From: a virus
Virus record (IMG/VR): IMGVR_UViG_3300037010_001573
Coordinates: 97,677 to 161,676 of that record
DNA length: 64,000 nucleotides
Direction: 5' to 3' (one strand)
Part shown: positions 52,297 through 60,167 of the stretch, piece by piece
How positions within the stretch are numbered: the stretch's first letter is position 1
How the letters are laid out: every line of letters begins with the position of its first letter
Notes under the pieces: model-generated
Told to the model about the DNA's origin: nothing
Databases searched by the model: none
The model's input: the letters and a program-made list of their open reading frames with translations, nothing else
Made by a program: the position numbers and the translations under genes

Positions 52297-52679
52297 TATC
52301 CTATATTTCTAAAATTATTTATTTCAGCTGGATTATTTTTTAATTCATTAGCTATTTGAGCTAACATATCAGAATAAACATTTCCTTTAATATTAGGAAT
52401 ATTATTATTTTGATTAAGAGGATTATCATTTATTTCAATAGGAGATATCATACCCATTTGATCCATTAAACTTTGTTTAAATGCTGGTTTTATATTATCT
52501 GTTGTAACATTTAAAGTAGGCCATTCATCATTACTAGTTGATGTACTTGACACATTGTTATATGGCCTTCCAAAAGCAATGGATTCATTTAATTTTTGTT
52601 TTCCTAATTCCGCTAATTCTTCTTTAAGAACTTCTCTTACTGCTTCCTTAATAAGAGTTTTTAATTCATTTGTCTTCAT
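52296..52679 (-). CDS. Protein with basic N-terminal helix next to gp25
   Basis: The 127-residue product starts MKTNELKTLIKEAVREVLKE, the best-formed example of the recurrent basic/amphipathic helix. The rest is Asn/Pro-rich and probably disordered, with a short helix at the end (YSDMLAQIANELKNNPAEIN). Its gene sits among baseplate genes, away from the head genes, which is informative about what the motif might do. Function unknown. Confidence 0.6.
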   Translation of the reverse strand: MKTNELKTLIKEAVREVLKEELAELGKQKLNESIAFGRPYNNVSSTSTSNDEWPTLNVTTDNIKPAFKQSLMDQMGMISPIEINDNPLNQNNNIPNIKGNVYSDMLAQIANELKNNPAEINNFRNIG

Positions 52680-52682
52680 ATC

Positions 52683-52690
52683 TATAAATA
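52683..52690 (-). promoter_or_regulatory. TATTTATA box close to start
   Basis: Exact 8-mer only 3 nt before the ATG at 52679, within an 11-nt gap. As at the portal gene, it is too close for a conventional leader. Confidence 0.2.
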
Positions 52691-53920
52691 TTAAGCTTCA
52701 ATATTTTGGTTATTTATTTCTAATTTTAATTCTTCAATTAACACGTTTGGATCTAATGTAAAAGACGGTTTTGATTGTAAAGCAATAAAACCACTTCTAT
52801 CTAAAGCAACAGCATAACGTCTTTTATTTCCCGCGACTACATATCTTGGATCGTCTTCTTCTAATATTGAAAATGTAAATCCTTTATATTCAACCCCATC
52901 TACAGGACCTAAACCATTAGTAGATTGTGATAATTCATAATCTAACATTGAATTTAATTCTGAAGGTGTGGTATCTTTATGTACAGCATCTAACACTTTA
53001 TTTAAAGGTAATAATCTATTTTTCTCATATTGTATCTGAGATAGAAAACCATCTAAAACGCCAGATGAAACCTGCACTAATATTGATAATGATATAATAA
53101 CTGGATTTATCTTTGCCATAATTCTAGATATCCTCACACCAATAGATGTTATAAAATATGGATCAAAAGGTACTACAGATAATACATTTAATATAAGATT
53201 AACAATAGATAATGTTCTGCTAATATTTTGAATAGTATTATTGATTCCTTGAATTTGATTTTCGGCTGAATTCAATGATAATAACGCAGCATTTCTAAGT
53301 ATATTTGCTTTTTGAATATCTTGTTTTGTGTTTGCTTTTCTAATAGTATCATTTGTCTTGTCTACTAATATATCTAAATCTTGTATAGTTTGAGACATTC
53401 TATTTATTTGGTTATTTAAAACTCTAGATAAACCATATATAACGGCCGCGGGACCTGCTATGTTTATTATTTGTTGAAGATCTTTTTTTAAAGCTATTTT
53501 GTTGCTTTTTATTTTTTTATCTAATCCTTCAATTTTAGTTTTATTTTGTTCTTTACTTTTATCGGTTTGATTTTTTAAACTTTTTTTAGCAAAAACAATA
53601 TTCAAATGTTCTTGAGCTAGAATTACATTTTTTTGAGCAGCTTCTAAAGCTTTATAAGATTGCTCAAATGTATTTTTCGCTTTTTTTTCTAATTTAACAT
53701 TAGCTTCCTTTTTATCATTAACTTGGGAATTTAATATTTCATTATTATTTAAATCTACAGTAGATGATATATCATTCAAATCTTGAGAAGTAGCTCGTAC
53801 AGTATTGTAAGAAGATTCAGCTTTATCATATTGCCCTTTAGCAATTTGAAGTGCTTCGTTTGCTTCATCTAGTGCTTTTTTAAAAGCATCTATTTTATCT
53901 TTATTAATAACATCAGTCAT
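52691..53920 (-). CDS. Virion protein with coiled coil and hydrophobic segments
   Basis: The first 150 of 409 residues are coiled coil (KALDEANEALQIAKGQYDKA and similar). The middle has hydrophobic stretches (IINIAGPAAVIYGLSRVL; SIVNLILNVLSVVPF; VIISLSILVQVSSGVL). The C-terminus is a small beta domain (YKGFTFSILEEDDPRYVVAG). It is encoded between the spike and gp25. A tail-tip or injection-associated protein is plausible, because hydrophobic helices may insert into the host envelope. Confidence 0.65.
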   Translation of the reverse strand: MTDVINKDKIDAFKKALDEANEALQIAKGQYDKAESSYNTVRATSQDLNDISSTVDLNNNEILNSQVNDKKEANVKLEKKAKNTFEQSYKALEAAQKNVILAQEHLNIVFAKKSLKNQTDKSKEQNKTKIEGLDKKIKSNKIALKKDLQQIINIAGPAAVIYGLSRVLNNQINRMSQTIQDLDILVDKTNDTIRKANTKQDIQKANILRNAALLSLNSAENQIQGINNTIQNISRTLSIVNLILNVLSVVPFDPYFITSIGVRISRIMAKINPVIISLSILVQVSSGVLDGFLSQIQYEKNRLLPLNKVLDAVHKDTTPSELNSMLDYELSQSTNGLGPVDGVEYKGFTFSILEEDDPRYVVAGNKRRYAVALDRSGFIALQSKPSFTLDPNVLIEELKLEINNQNIEA

Positions 53921-55122
53921 TATATTGTGTTTGTTGTTTTAGATAATAAACTATCATTTTTTAACTGATTACTTAGTTTTTCTATAGCATCTTGAAGAGC
54001 AGTCCCCGCCGCATTTATGGATTGTAAAGTTGTTCCTTCTGGTGTTGATAATGTAGGCGCTACAGTTGATGCGAAATCACTCAAAGCTTTAGATAGTTCG
54101 GATAACCAAGATGTCATTTGTAAACCCAATACAAGAGGTTCAGGTGATTGTGTTATATTTTCACTGGTAGGACCTAAAAATATTTGATCATCCTGCATTG
54201 TTATACCAACATTGTTGCTTTGTAAATAAATAGGACCCTGTGAATAATTTTCTATTCCTTTTCTCCCAAAAATCAACACTTCATCTTCTTTGGATGATAT
54301 TATTGTACGATAAGCATTTATTATTACTTGAGGTTTTATATAATCTGATATTCCTATAGGTAAAGTTATGTCACTTAATTTAACTTTTCCTATGTCTAAT
54401 GATATAGATTGTTTTGATGTTAAATAAATTGATGATCCATCTTTATTTATATCTTCAACAAACAGATCAGAATTAGGTAATTTATTACCATGTTGATTAG
54501 ATAATATAGTTATTGGATTATTAGATAATTCAAACGGGTTTGTAGACCAAGGAGATAAATCTTTATTTCCTTCTTTATTGGTACTTCCAAATCTAATGGA
54601 ATTTCCAAATCTTCCTTCTAATATATAATCTCCCTCAAATGTTTGTATTCCTCTAAAATCTTGATTTTCATTAAATGATTTATATAAAGCAGTTTTATCA
54701 TTATCTTTAAATAAACCATTGAATTGAGGACTATTCCAAGCATTAATAACAGAAACATAATAAGTTTCCTCTGTTTTATTAGTAATAGGAGACGGAGCAG
54801 ATGGTAAAACCATTAACATAACAATCTCACCGGGTAGTGGAAAATATTTTTGATTAGGGTATAAAGGAAGAGCAGTAGATAACCCTTCTATAAAACTATC
54901 ACTTAAGTTTTCCAAAGATAATTCTAAATCTTCTCTATATTCCTCATATAAAATAGTCCCAACACCATCCCAACCACCGTTAGAATCCCATACTTTTTTT
55001 GGAACACTTTGTTCATTTAATATAACAGCATATACTTTTCCTACTTTGTATTCTTGAGGATTATTGTAATTATTGTAACCAATGTTAGCTGTAATACTAG
55101 ATAAACTATTTCTTACTCTCAT
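53920..55122 (-). CDS. Baseplate hub/spike protein, gp5-like
   Basis: The 400-residue product has an N-terminal OB-fold region with YKVGKVYAVILNEQS and later KYFPLPGEIVMLMVL, the typical spike-protein OB pattern, then ILEGRFGNSIRFGSTN, which is also seen in T4-like gp5 homologues. T4 gp5 (575 aa) includes a lysozyme domain; none is visible here, so the spike appears to lack it. The C-terminus is a helix plus a Thr/Ser tail. Overlaps the 409-aa gene by one base. Confidence 0.78.
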   Translation of the reverse strand: MRVRNSLSSITANIGYNNYNNPQEYKVGKVYAVILNEQSVPKKVWDSNGGWDGVGTILYEEYREDLELSLENLSDSFIEGLSTALPLYPNQKYFPLPGEIVMLMVLPSAPSPITNKTEETYYVSVINAWNSPQFNGLFKDNDKTALYKSFNENQDFRGIQTFEGDYILEGRFGNSIRFGSTNKEGNKDLSPWSTNPFELSNNPITILSNQHGNKLPNSDLFVEDINKDGSSIYLTSKQSISLDIGKVKLSDITLPIGISDYIKPQVIINAYRTIISSKEDEVLIFGRKGIENYSQGPIYLQSNNVGITMQDDQIFLGPTSENITQSPEPLVLGLQMTSWLSELSKALSDFASTVAPTLSTPEGTTLQSINAAGTALQDAIEKLSNQLKNDSLLSKTTNTI

Positions 55123-55484
55123 TATTTATTTTTAGTTGATGGTCCTTTTACACTATCTCCAATCTCTTGAACAACATTAAACAATTGTTCTTTCTCAGCA
55201 TCACTTAAGAAATATCCACCAGTAGCATCAGGAGAAGTACTAGACATTGCTCTTTGAACAATACTTGCTAATTTAATAAGTTGTTCATCATTTTTAACAC
55301 TAATATTAAGATGTTCTGCTATTAAAGGAATAATAATAACAGCTGATTGAGCGTCATGAACAAAAGGAGTTAAAGTTCCTATTAATTCTTTAATTTGTGT
55401 TTCTTTACTTTTTGAGTTTGAGTAAATATCTTTTAGTAAATCCGAAAATTTTTTCGAACCCCACATTACTTGATTAAAATCCAT
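55122..55484 (-). CDS. Small protein next to spike gene
   Basis: The 120-residue product is helical (FSDLLKDIYSNSKSKETQIK; VHDAQSAVIIIPLIAEHLNI) with a conserved-looking GGYFLSDAEKEQLFNVVQEI. It overlaps the spike gene by one base and is headed by a TATTTATA box, so it opens the baseplate operon. A hub-assembly role is an inference from position. Confidence 0.65.
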   Translation of the reverse strand: MDFNQVMWGSKKFSDLLKDIYSNSKSKETQIKELIGTLTPFVHDAQSAVIIIPLIAEHLNISVKNDEQLIKLASIVQRAMSSTSPDATGGYFLSDAEKEQLFNVVQEIGDSVKGPSTKNK

Positions 55485-55498
55485 AAAATATTTTTGAT

Positions 55499-55506
55499 TA
55501 TAAATA
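55499..55506 (-). promoter_or_regulatory. Late-type TATTTATA box
   Basis: Exact box 14 nt before the 120-aa gene, immediately after the sigma-factor gene. This would start the baseplate operon. Confidence 0.45.
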
Positions 55507-55512
55507 CAAAAA

Positions 55513-56265
55513 TTATATCCTTACAAACCCTGTATCATAATACTCATTATACAATTCAAGATATATTTTTTTTAATTTTTTAGAAATTTTAGTTATTTGT
55601 GGTGTATCGACATCTATTATTCCTCTAATATAAACATAAAGATATTTTTTTTTAAATATATCTAAAGATTCCGATTTTCTGAATAGTTCTAAAATAGCAT
55701 CAGCTGTTTTAGCATCAAGATCTTTAGGAAATAATTTTATTAAGTTTTTATCGACATATTTAATAAACAAAACCATAAACTCACTTATACTATAATCATC
55801 ATTATAATGAGCGTTCATTGTTTCTTCTTTTATTCTTTTATTTTCATCTACTTCTTCTAAACCTCCTTTATCTTGTAATTTTTGATAATTTTTCTTATTT
55901 TTAGTAATCAAATAACGTTTAGCTATTGTACCAAAATATGAATATGCTTTACCTTTTGCGGGTTTGTACAATCTTAATTTTTCTAAAAGAAAAATAATTA
56001 CTTCCTGTTGTACATCTTCCACCGACTCACCATCCGTATAATAAAACTTGAAAGTATGAATTATATTTTGTGTTAGTTTAAAAAAACCATATTCAATTCG
56101 CTCACGATATACTTTATCTCTAAAAACCTGATCAGTAGATGATACATATTCTATTATAGCGTTTTGTGTATCTTCTGTAAAATATGTATTAGATGTTTTA
56201 GGTTTACGTTTTCTGGGCTTCCCAGATTTAGTTAATTCAATAACTATATTATTTGTCTCTTCCAT
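55513..56265 (-). CDS. Late sigma factor, gp55-like
   Basis: The 250-residue product (T4 gp55: 185) has a sigma-70 region 2-like segment at about 55-125: RIEYGFFKLTQNIIHTFKFY, then VEDVQQEVIIFLLEKLRLY and KGKAYSYFGTIAKRYLITKN. The N-terminus is a basic tail and the C-terminus is helical. It would direct host RNA polymerase to late promoters; the TATTTATA boxes of this window are candidate targets. It is the third gene of a unit headed by an early-type promoter and overlaps the upstream gene by 17 nt. Confidence 0.85.
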   Translation of the reverse strand: MEETNNIVIELTKSGKPRKRKPKTSNTYFTEDTQNAIIEYVSSTDQVFRDKVYRERIEYGFFKLTQNIIHTFKFYYTDGESVEDVQQEVIIFLLEKLRLYKPAKGKAYSYFGTIAKRYLITKNKKNYQKLQDKGGLEEVDENKRIKEETMNAHYNDDYSISEFMVLFIKYVDKNLIKLFPKDLDAKTADAILELFRKSESLDIFKKKYLYVYIRGIIDVDTPQITKISKKLKKIYLELYNEYYDTGFVRI

Positions 56266-56530
56266 TTAAATTAAAATCATTTAATTCTTTCTGAAGTGTT
56301 TTAACACTTTCAAAAAACCAACCAACTTCATCATCTGATTTAAATGCTCCTTTTTCATCAATTTCACCCAATCTTTTATCAGCAGTACCGATAACCTGGG
56401 ATACATTTGTAATGTATTTATCCTGACTATCGACTATCGCTTCAAGTTTCTCAACTTTTCTAAATAAATTAAAAGAAATGTAACTTAATATAAGGACAAT
56501 TATAATCAGAAATATAATTGTTGTTATCAT
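56249..56530 (-). CDS. Membrane-anchored coiled-coil protein
   Basis: The 93-residue product has an N-terminal membrane segment (TTIIFLIIIVLILSYISFNL), a basic residue after it, then a coiled coil (KVEKLEAIVDSQDKYITNVS) and GAFKSDDEVGWFFESVKTLQ. I know the DDEVG-FFESVK pattern from other phages, without a function. It is likely anchored in the inner membrane with a cytoplasmic coil. It overlaps the sigma gene start by 17 nt. Confidence 0.7.
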   Translation of the reverse strand: MITTIIFLIIIVLILSYISFNLFRKVEKLEAIVDSQDKYITNVSQVIGTADKRLGEIDEKGAFKSDDEVGWFFESVKTLQKELNDFNLNGRDK

Positions 56531-56533
56531 TTT

Positions 56534-56719
56534 TTAAAAATTTAATCCGTCTTCTTCGTTATTAATCATTCCTCGCAGATCATCTACCATTTCTTTTAAA
56601 AGAGTAATGTTATCCCTAATTTCTTCTATAGTAGATGCTCTACTAATTGAACTGTCTAATGAAGCAATTTTATTTGAAATTTTTTCAATTTTGTAAAGTG
56701 CTTGTTCTTTGTATTTCAT
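56534..56719 (-). CDS. Small helical protein
   Basis: The 61-residue product is a coiled-coil-like helix (YKIEKISNKIASLDSSISRA; LLKEMVDDLRGMINNEEDGL). It is the first gene of the sigma operon, after an early-type promoter. It may be a small regulator or a partner of the membrane coiled-coil protein. Not recognised. Confidence 0.65.
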   Translation of the reverse strand: MKYKEQALYKIEKISNKIASLDSSISRASTIEEIRDNITLLKEMVDDLRGMINNEEDGLNF

Positions 56720-56743
56720 AATGTTTAAATTTATTAATTAGGG

Positions 56744-56774
56744 GATATATACGAACAGAATTGGTGGTATCCAA
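56744..56774 (-). promoter_or_regulatory. Early-type promoter of sigma operon
   Basis: TTGG (56774-56771), 19 nt, TATATATC (56751-56744), preceded by TTCG. The second box deviates from TAnnTTTA. It heads the 61-aa, membrane coiled-coil and late sigma genes. Confidence 0.5.
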
Positions 56775-56844
56775 CTATCTCTTAAAGAATTTGCAAAACC
56801 AACAATTCATCAATAAATACATATATATAAAAATACATTCGAAC

Positions 56845-56871
56845 AAAAAACCCACCTTGTTGGGGTGGGTT
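56845..56871 (-). terminator. Terminator after 221-aa gene
   Basis: AACCCACC and GGTGGGTT arms (56871-56864, 56856-56849) with a 7-nt loop and TTTTTT. It separates the 57-kb genes from the sigma operon. Confidence 0.88.
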
Positions 56872-56897
56872 ATTATATTATATAATGTGGTGGTTGC

Positions 56898-57563
56898 TTA
56901 TTTACTCCACTGTTTTTTATCTGCTTTAGCTTTGGCTTTTGCAGCCGGGCATTTAGCGTTTGTATTGAAAGTCATATCATTTTTATCGCCAGCAGGTTGG
57001 TCTTCTCCTTTACCTCTTTCTTTTTGCCATGCTTTATAATCTTCTACAGTATCAAATCCAAATTTTTTAGCATCATCCTCAAAACGTTTTTGAATACGTT
57101 TTTGATTAAGATCTTTTATAGCTGTTCTTTTTTCATTTGATGTTAAATCTTTTGCATTTTTAATAGAATCTAAAGTCTTAGCATAATCAGGTTTTATTTG
57201 AGCTTGAATACTTGGTGAACCTGCTAAAGCAGTTCCAACAGCAACAGCCGCAATTCCTTTCTTAATTTTATCACCCAATGACTCCATTAAATCTGCTTTA
57301 ATTTCATCAGGTTTAACTTCTTTAACACTAAAAGTAATAGCACTAGCTCTATCAAGAGCATCCATTGCTTTATTTTCCCATTTACTAACAGTAATAAAAA
57401 CACATAATTTTTTACCATTTTTTATATCAGGAATATCTTTAAAATTTTCAGTTCCAACACCTAATGTTGGGTTAACTTGTTTTAAAAACTTATTCATTAG
57501 ATTAATCAAAGCTGCTTTGTCTTTATCAGCAACAACAAAATATCTTGGTTGGTTATCTTCCAT
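56898..57563 (-). CDS. Hypothetical protein with internal hydrophobic helix
   Basis: The 221-residue product has an N-terminal alpha/beta domain (RYFVVADKDKAALINLMNKF; NGKKLCVFITVSKWENKAMD), then a hydrophobic segment (IKKGIAAVAVGTALAGSPSI), and a basic Ala/Lys-rich C-terminus with KYE-like helix. It is headed by two overlapping TATTTATA boxes and ends in a strong terminator. I do not recognise it; a virion-internal protein is possible. Confidence 0.65.
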   Translation of the reverse strand: MEDNQPRYFVVADKDKAALINLMNKFLKQVNPTLGVGTENFKDIPDIKNGKKLCVFITVSKWENKAMDALDRASAITFSVKEVKPDEIKADLMESLGDKIKKGIAAVAVGTALAGSPSIQAQIKPDYAKTLDSIKNAKDLTSNEKRTAIKDLNQKRIQKRFEDDAKKFGFDTVEDYKAWQKERGKGEDQPAGDKNDMTFNTNAKCPAAKAKAKADKKQWSK

Positions 57564-57575
57564 AATTATTTTTAA

Positions 57576-57589
57576 TATAAATATAAATA
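57576..57589 (-). promoter_or_regulatory. Tandem late-type TATTTATA boxes
   Basis: Two overlapping exact boxes (57589-57582 and 57583-57576), 12 and 18 nt before the 221-aa gene ATG. Confidence 0.45.
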
Positions 57590-58735
57590 TTATAAAATAC
57601 CATTATCTCTAAGTATTTCTGATGTTATCCCATAATTGTTAGTACTATTAATAGCACTTTCTAATGTTTCATAAACTTCTTCATTAGGTGTTAAATCATA
57701 ACCTTGCATCCCACCCATGGACTCTTCAGCATTTTCATATGTGTCATTCCCCATCCAAACATCGTTTATAACTTGATCTAAAACATCTCTAGACGGTTCA
57801 ACATTAGGTTCAGCATATCTATCCAAAGCAACTCTTAAACGATTAATTAATTCATTAGTATTATTTGGAGCCACTCTTTCAATTTCTACAGGCATATGGT
57901 TATCTTGGAACGATGGTCGCATAATATCATGTAATTTTTTTAATGTCTTTTTCTCTTTTAATTCTGGGGATAATAAATCGTAGTTAGTTTGTGTACATGT
58001 GGATAATTGTATCTGTATTAAGTTTAATATAGAGGCTGGCAACCCTGATTCCAGGGAATCAATTCTGTCATCTATAGCATTCCAAAATGATGTTTCTTTA
58101 TCATAATCTTTATTTAAATTCTTAAATGCTGCTACTTTTAAACCACTTAATTTATTTATAACATATATCAATATACCACGACCTGTGTATTTTTTAAAAT
58201 GGTTAGGATATTCCTCAGATGAAGTACACCACTTTGTTGATGCCCCATATTTTTTAGCAGACTCATATGTTAGTGGTTTTAAAACTAACCACTCATCGTT
58301 ATCCATTAGTTTAAGAACTTGTTTTTCCATTTCTTTATCAACTAATTTCATTTCTGCAATGGATAATTGACATTCTAATTCTTCAAAATTTTTATAAGAT
58401 GAAACATCTGGATTATTTATTAATCCTCTTTCATTTAATTCCTCAAAACGTTTAATTGCTTTCAATTTTTCATATCCAAAAGATGAAAACATATTATATA
58501 TTGAATGTAATTCAAAAAATGATTTATTCTTTATAATCTCTTTAGGAACATGAAATGCAGTTATTAATTCTTGTGAAATATCTTCTATTTCCTTATCTTT
58601 TTTATTGTCTTCTTCTTTTAATAGATTTAAAAACAAATCAACATATTTACTTTTAGAAAAAACCCCAAACATAGCTTCTAAATTAAGTGGAGATATTGCT
58701 TGGTTTTGTTTTTTTAATTCATCAATTTTTGCCAT
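57590..58735 (-). CDS. W-C-T motif protein of unknown function
   Basis: The 381-residue product contains WLVLKPLTYESAKKYGASTK followed by WCTSS (169-173), then YPNHFKKYTGRGILIYVINK. This is a recurring phage domain in which a KWCT motif precedes a beta hairpin (LY-I-n). The N-terminal 140 residues are helical and the C-terminal 100 are acidic. A related W-C motif is in the 884-aa protein at 33148. No function is known to me. Confidence 0.65.
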   Translation of the reverse strand: MAKIDELKKQNQAISPLNLEAMFGVFSKSKYVDLFLNLLKEEDNKKDKEIEDISQELITAFHVPKEIIKNKSFFELHSIYNMFSSFGYEKLKAIKRFEELNERGLINNPDVSSYKNFEELECQLSIAEMKLVDKEMEKQVLKLMDNDEWLVLKPLTYESAKKYGASTKWCTSSEEYPNHFKKYTGRGILIYVINKLSGLKVAAFKNLNKDYDKETSFWNAIDDRIDSLESGLPASILNLIQIQLSTCTQTNYDLLSPELKEKKTLKKLHDIMRPSFQDNHMPVEIERVAPNNTNELINRLRVALDRYAEPNVEPSRDVLDQVINDVWMGNDTYENAEESMGGMQGYDLTPNEEVYETLESAINSTNNYGITSEILRDNGIL

Positions 58736-58736
58736 A

Positions 58737-59003
58737 TTATTTTATTATTGTTATTGTTATTATGTATTTTATTATTAATAACCATACTAATATTGATGTT
58801 GCCATTAATAAATGTCCGTACTTTTCCCAAAAACGATCAATATGTGGTTTAACATATTCCATCAAATCTTCTTCATTTTCAATAAACATAAGTTCTGTTT
58901 CATTTGATTGTTTATATATCATTATTATAACATACATTCCATATATTAATATAACGGGTGTTATTATAGGAAGTGTAAATAATCGTTTTAGAAATTCATT
59001 CAT
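58737..59003 (-). CDS. Small two-segment membrane protein
   Basis: I start at the ATG at 59003, which follows a promoter at 59025-59055. It gives 88 residues: membrane segment 1 (LPIITPVILIYGMYVIIMIY), an acidic central part (IENEEDLMEYVKPHIDRFWE) and membrane segment 2 (LMATSILVWLLIIKYIITIT). The longer frame back to 59069 would run through the promoter. A host-membrane function such as exclusion of other phages is possible but unproven. Confidence 0.65.
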   Translation of the reverse strand: MNEFLKRLFTLPIITPVILIYGMYVIIMIYKQSNETELMFIENEEDLMEYVKPHIDRFWEKYGHLLMATSILVWLLIIKYIITITIIK

Positions 59004-59024
59004 ATCTGTATTATTTTTTAAGTT

Positions 59025-59055
59025 TAAATATATGAATTTTATTTTAAATACCCAA
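59025..59055 (-). promoter_or_regulatory. Early-type promoter with adjacent operator-like palindrome
   Basis: TTGG (59055-59052), 19 nt, TATATTTA (59032-59025). A 12-bp palindrome (59058-59069) abuts its upstream edge, a natural place for a regulator. Confidence 0.6.
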
Positions 59056-59057
59056 GT

Positions 59058-59069
59058 TTGTATATACAA
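59058..59069. promoter_or_regulatory. Palindrome TTGTATATACAA, copy 1
   Basis: Perfect 12-bp palindrome directly upstream of the -33-like TTGG of the membrane-protein promoter. An identical copy is 99 bp to the right. Confidence 0.45.
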
Positions 59070-59156
59070 GATATTTTCAAAAAGAAATCGTAGAAAAAAG
59101 AAATTACATTCTATTATATTTTTATCAAAATGGTTTTAAATGATTTTGCGATATAT

Positions 59157-59168
59157 TTGTATATACAA
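59157..59168. promoter_or_regulatory. Palindrome TTGTATATACAA, copy 2
   Basis: Second identical palindrome, in the AT-rich strip between copy 1 and the first GC-rich island. Two spaced copies are compatible with dimer binding and looping. Confidence 0.4.
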
Positions 59169-59189
59169 AATGCATGGGTTGGTTTTCGT

Positions 59190-59470
59190 GGTTTATTTGT
59201 AGATACGCGGCCTTCCATCGCGTCAAATGCGCGCCGTCGATGGACCGCAACGACCGTGGGCCCATTTCGCTAGCACCCCGCGCGCGCTGCGCTAGCGAGT
59301 GAGAGAGTCTGTTCTTTTTCCAGAAAACGGGACCCCTGGTCTTTTTTGCCGCGCGTGTATATTTGTTGTTCTTTTTACCACTCACAACATACAGTCGGGT
59401 TTTTCGGGACCCCTAGATCTCGATCTCTAGTTTCCAGACAACTGGCAATACCCGCCCTTAAATCATCCGT
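59190..59470. other. GC-rich non-coding island 1
   Basis: About 280 bp of visibly GC-rich sequence in an AT-rich genome, full of palindromic hexamers (GCGCGC, GGGCCC, GCTAGC, AGATCT). CGGGACCCCT occurs twice. An 86-codon minus frame covers part of it, but its composition and lack of a promoter argue against a gene. ATTTCGCTAGCA (59264-59275) and CTCTAGTTTCCAGA (59425-59438) recur as inverted copies in island 2. It lies between a terminator and the promoter of the 88-aa gene. Confidence 0.7.
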
Positions 59471-59491
59471 TAACGTGATTAAATTAATGAA

Positions 59492-59509
59492 GGTGTCCAC
59501 TTGGACACC
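59492..59509 (-). terminator. Hairpin after small-gene cluster
   Basis: GGTGTCC / GGACACC perfect 7-bp stem (59509-59503 with 59498-59492), 4-nt loop; the following TTCATTAATTT is only moderately U-rich. It would end the transcript of the four tiny genes at 59561-60143. Confidence 0.55.
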
Positions 59510-59560
59510 CTCTATGTATTTAAAATTATCGCTTGTTAAATCGCGCTTTCTATTTTTAAA

Positions 59561-59674
59561 CTACCAATATTTAGAAATGAAATGTATTACGACATACATC
59601 CCTAAACTAATCACTCCTAATACTAATACAGTAACTGGTATCATTATTATCTTTAATTGTTTTTCTGTTAACAT
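59561..59674 (-). CDS. Tiny membrane peptide
   Basis: 37 residues starting MLTEKQLKIIMIPVTVLVLG and ending HFISKYW: one membrane segment with a basic N-terminal flank. It starts 5 nt after the stop of the 45-aa gene. The promoter at 60168-60198 can reach it as the last of four genes. The function is not evident. Confidence 0.55.
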   Translation of the reverse strand: MLTEKQLKIIMIPVTVLVLGVISLGMYVVIHFISKYW

Positions 59675-59678
59675 GTTT

Positions 59679-59816
59679 TTAATTTAATATTAGTTTTTGA
59701 TTAAACACTTGACTTAATAATTCCCAAATACTAAATGTTATTAATTTATATGTTCCGAAGTCTATCTCATACCATATTAAACCGTCTTTACAGGTGTACT
59801 TTTTAATTGTTTTCAT
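59679..59816 (-). CDS. Tiny hypothetical protein
   Basis: 45 residues: MKTIKKYTCKDGLIWYEIDF, then TYKLITFSIWELLSQVFNQK. It reads as a small beta hairpin plus helix. Codon use and tight spacing (13 nt from the 58-aa gene) support a real gene. Not recognised. Confidence 0.55.
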   Translation of the reverse strand: MKTIKKYTCKDGLIWYEIDFGTYKLITFSIWELLSQVFNQKLILN

Positions 59817-59828
59817 TTTTGTTTGATT

Positions 59829-60005
59829 TTAAATTAAACTAACACATGCCAATCCATCTCTCGTTACTTTTATTTTGTGTTCACGTTCCAACTCACATAA
59901 GGCATTAAACGTATCTTCTGAAGGTATGTTTGTGTTAAAGATTTCATCGACACATATTGGTTTTGAAGATAGTGACTTTAAAATTTGTGCTTTAATTTCT
60001 TCCAT
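59829..60005 (-). CDS. Small winged-helix-like protein
   Basis: 58 residues: MEEIKAQILKSLSSKPICVD, EIFNTNIPSEDTFNALCELE, then REHKIKVTRDGLACVSLI. The order helix, helix, recognition-like helix, then a basic strand pair resembles a minimal winged-helix DNA-binding domain. A role as a transcription regulator in the early region is plausible, with the 12-bp palindromes as possible targets, but nothing links them directly. Confidence 0.55.
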   Translation of the reverse strand: MEEIKAQILKSLSSKPICVDEIFNTNIPSEDTFNALCELEREHKIKVTRDGLACVSLI

Positions 60006-60029
60006 GGTTGTAATTTTATATGTTGATTT

Positions 60030-60143
60030 TTAATTTCGTCCCCAACGTTTCATTGTATGTTTTTTCTCTGAATAATGGTTACAGGGATTAGAAGCACAGT
60101 TAATTAATAGTACACTAATTAAAATTATGATAATTGTTTTCAT
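60030..60143 (-). CDS. Tiny lipoprotein
   Basis: 37 residues: MKTIIIILISVLLINCASNP. A short hydrophobic signal ends in LLINC, a lipobox, giving a mature peptide of about 22 residues starting at Cys16. It starts 24 nt after an early-type promoter's second box. Small phage lipoproteins often act at the host envelope, for example by blocking superinfection. Confidence 0.6.
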   Translation of the reverse strand: MKTIIIILISVLLINCASNPCNHYSEKKHTMKRWGRN

Positions 60144-60167
60144 TTTTATATGTTTTAAATTATGCTA

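Noticed and set aside
53920-55122. Lysozyme domain in the gp5-like spike
   Set aside because: T4 gp5 has one, but no lysozyme catalytic pattern or length for it is present in this 400-aa protein.
59125-59385. 86-codon minus-strand frame over GC-rich island 1
   Set aside because: The frame exists mainly because the sequence is GC-rich. It has unlike codon use, no promoter or coupling, and an implausible Arg/Ser/His composition for this genome.
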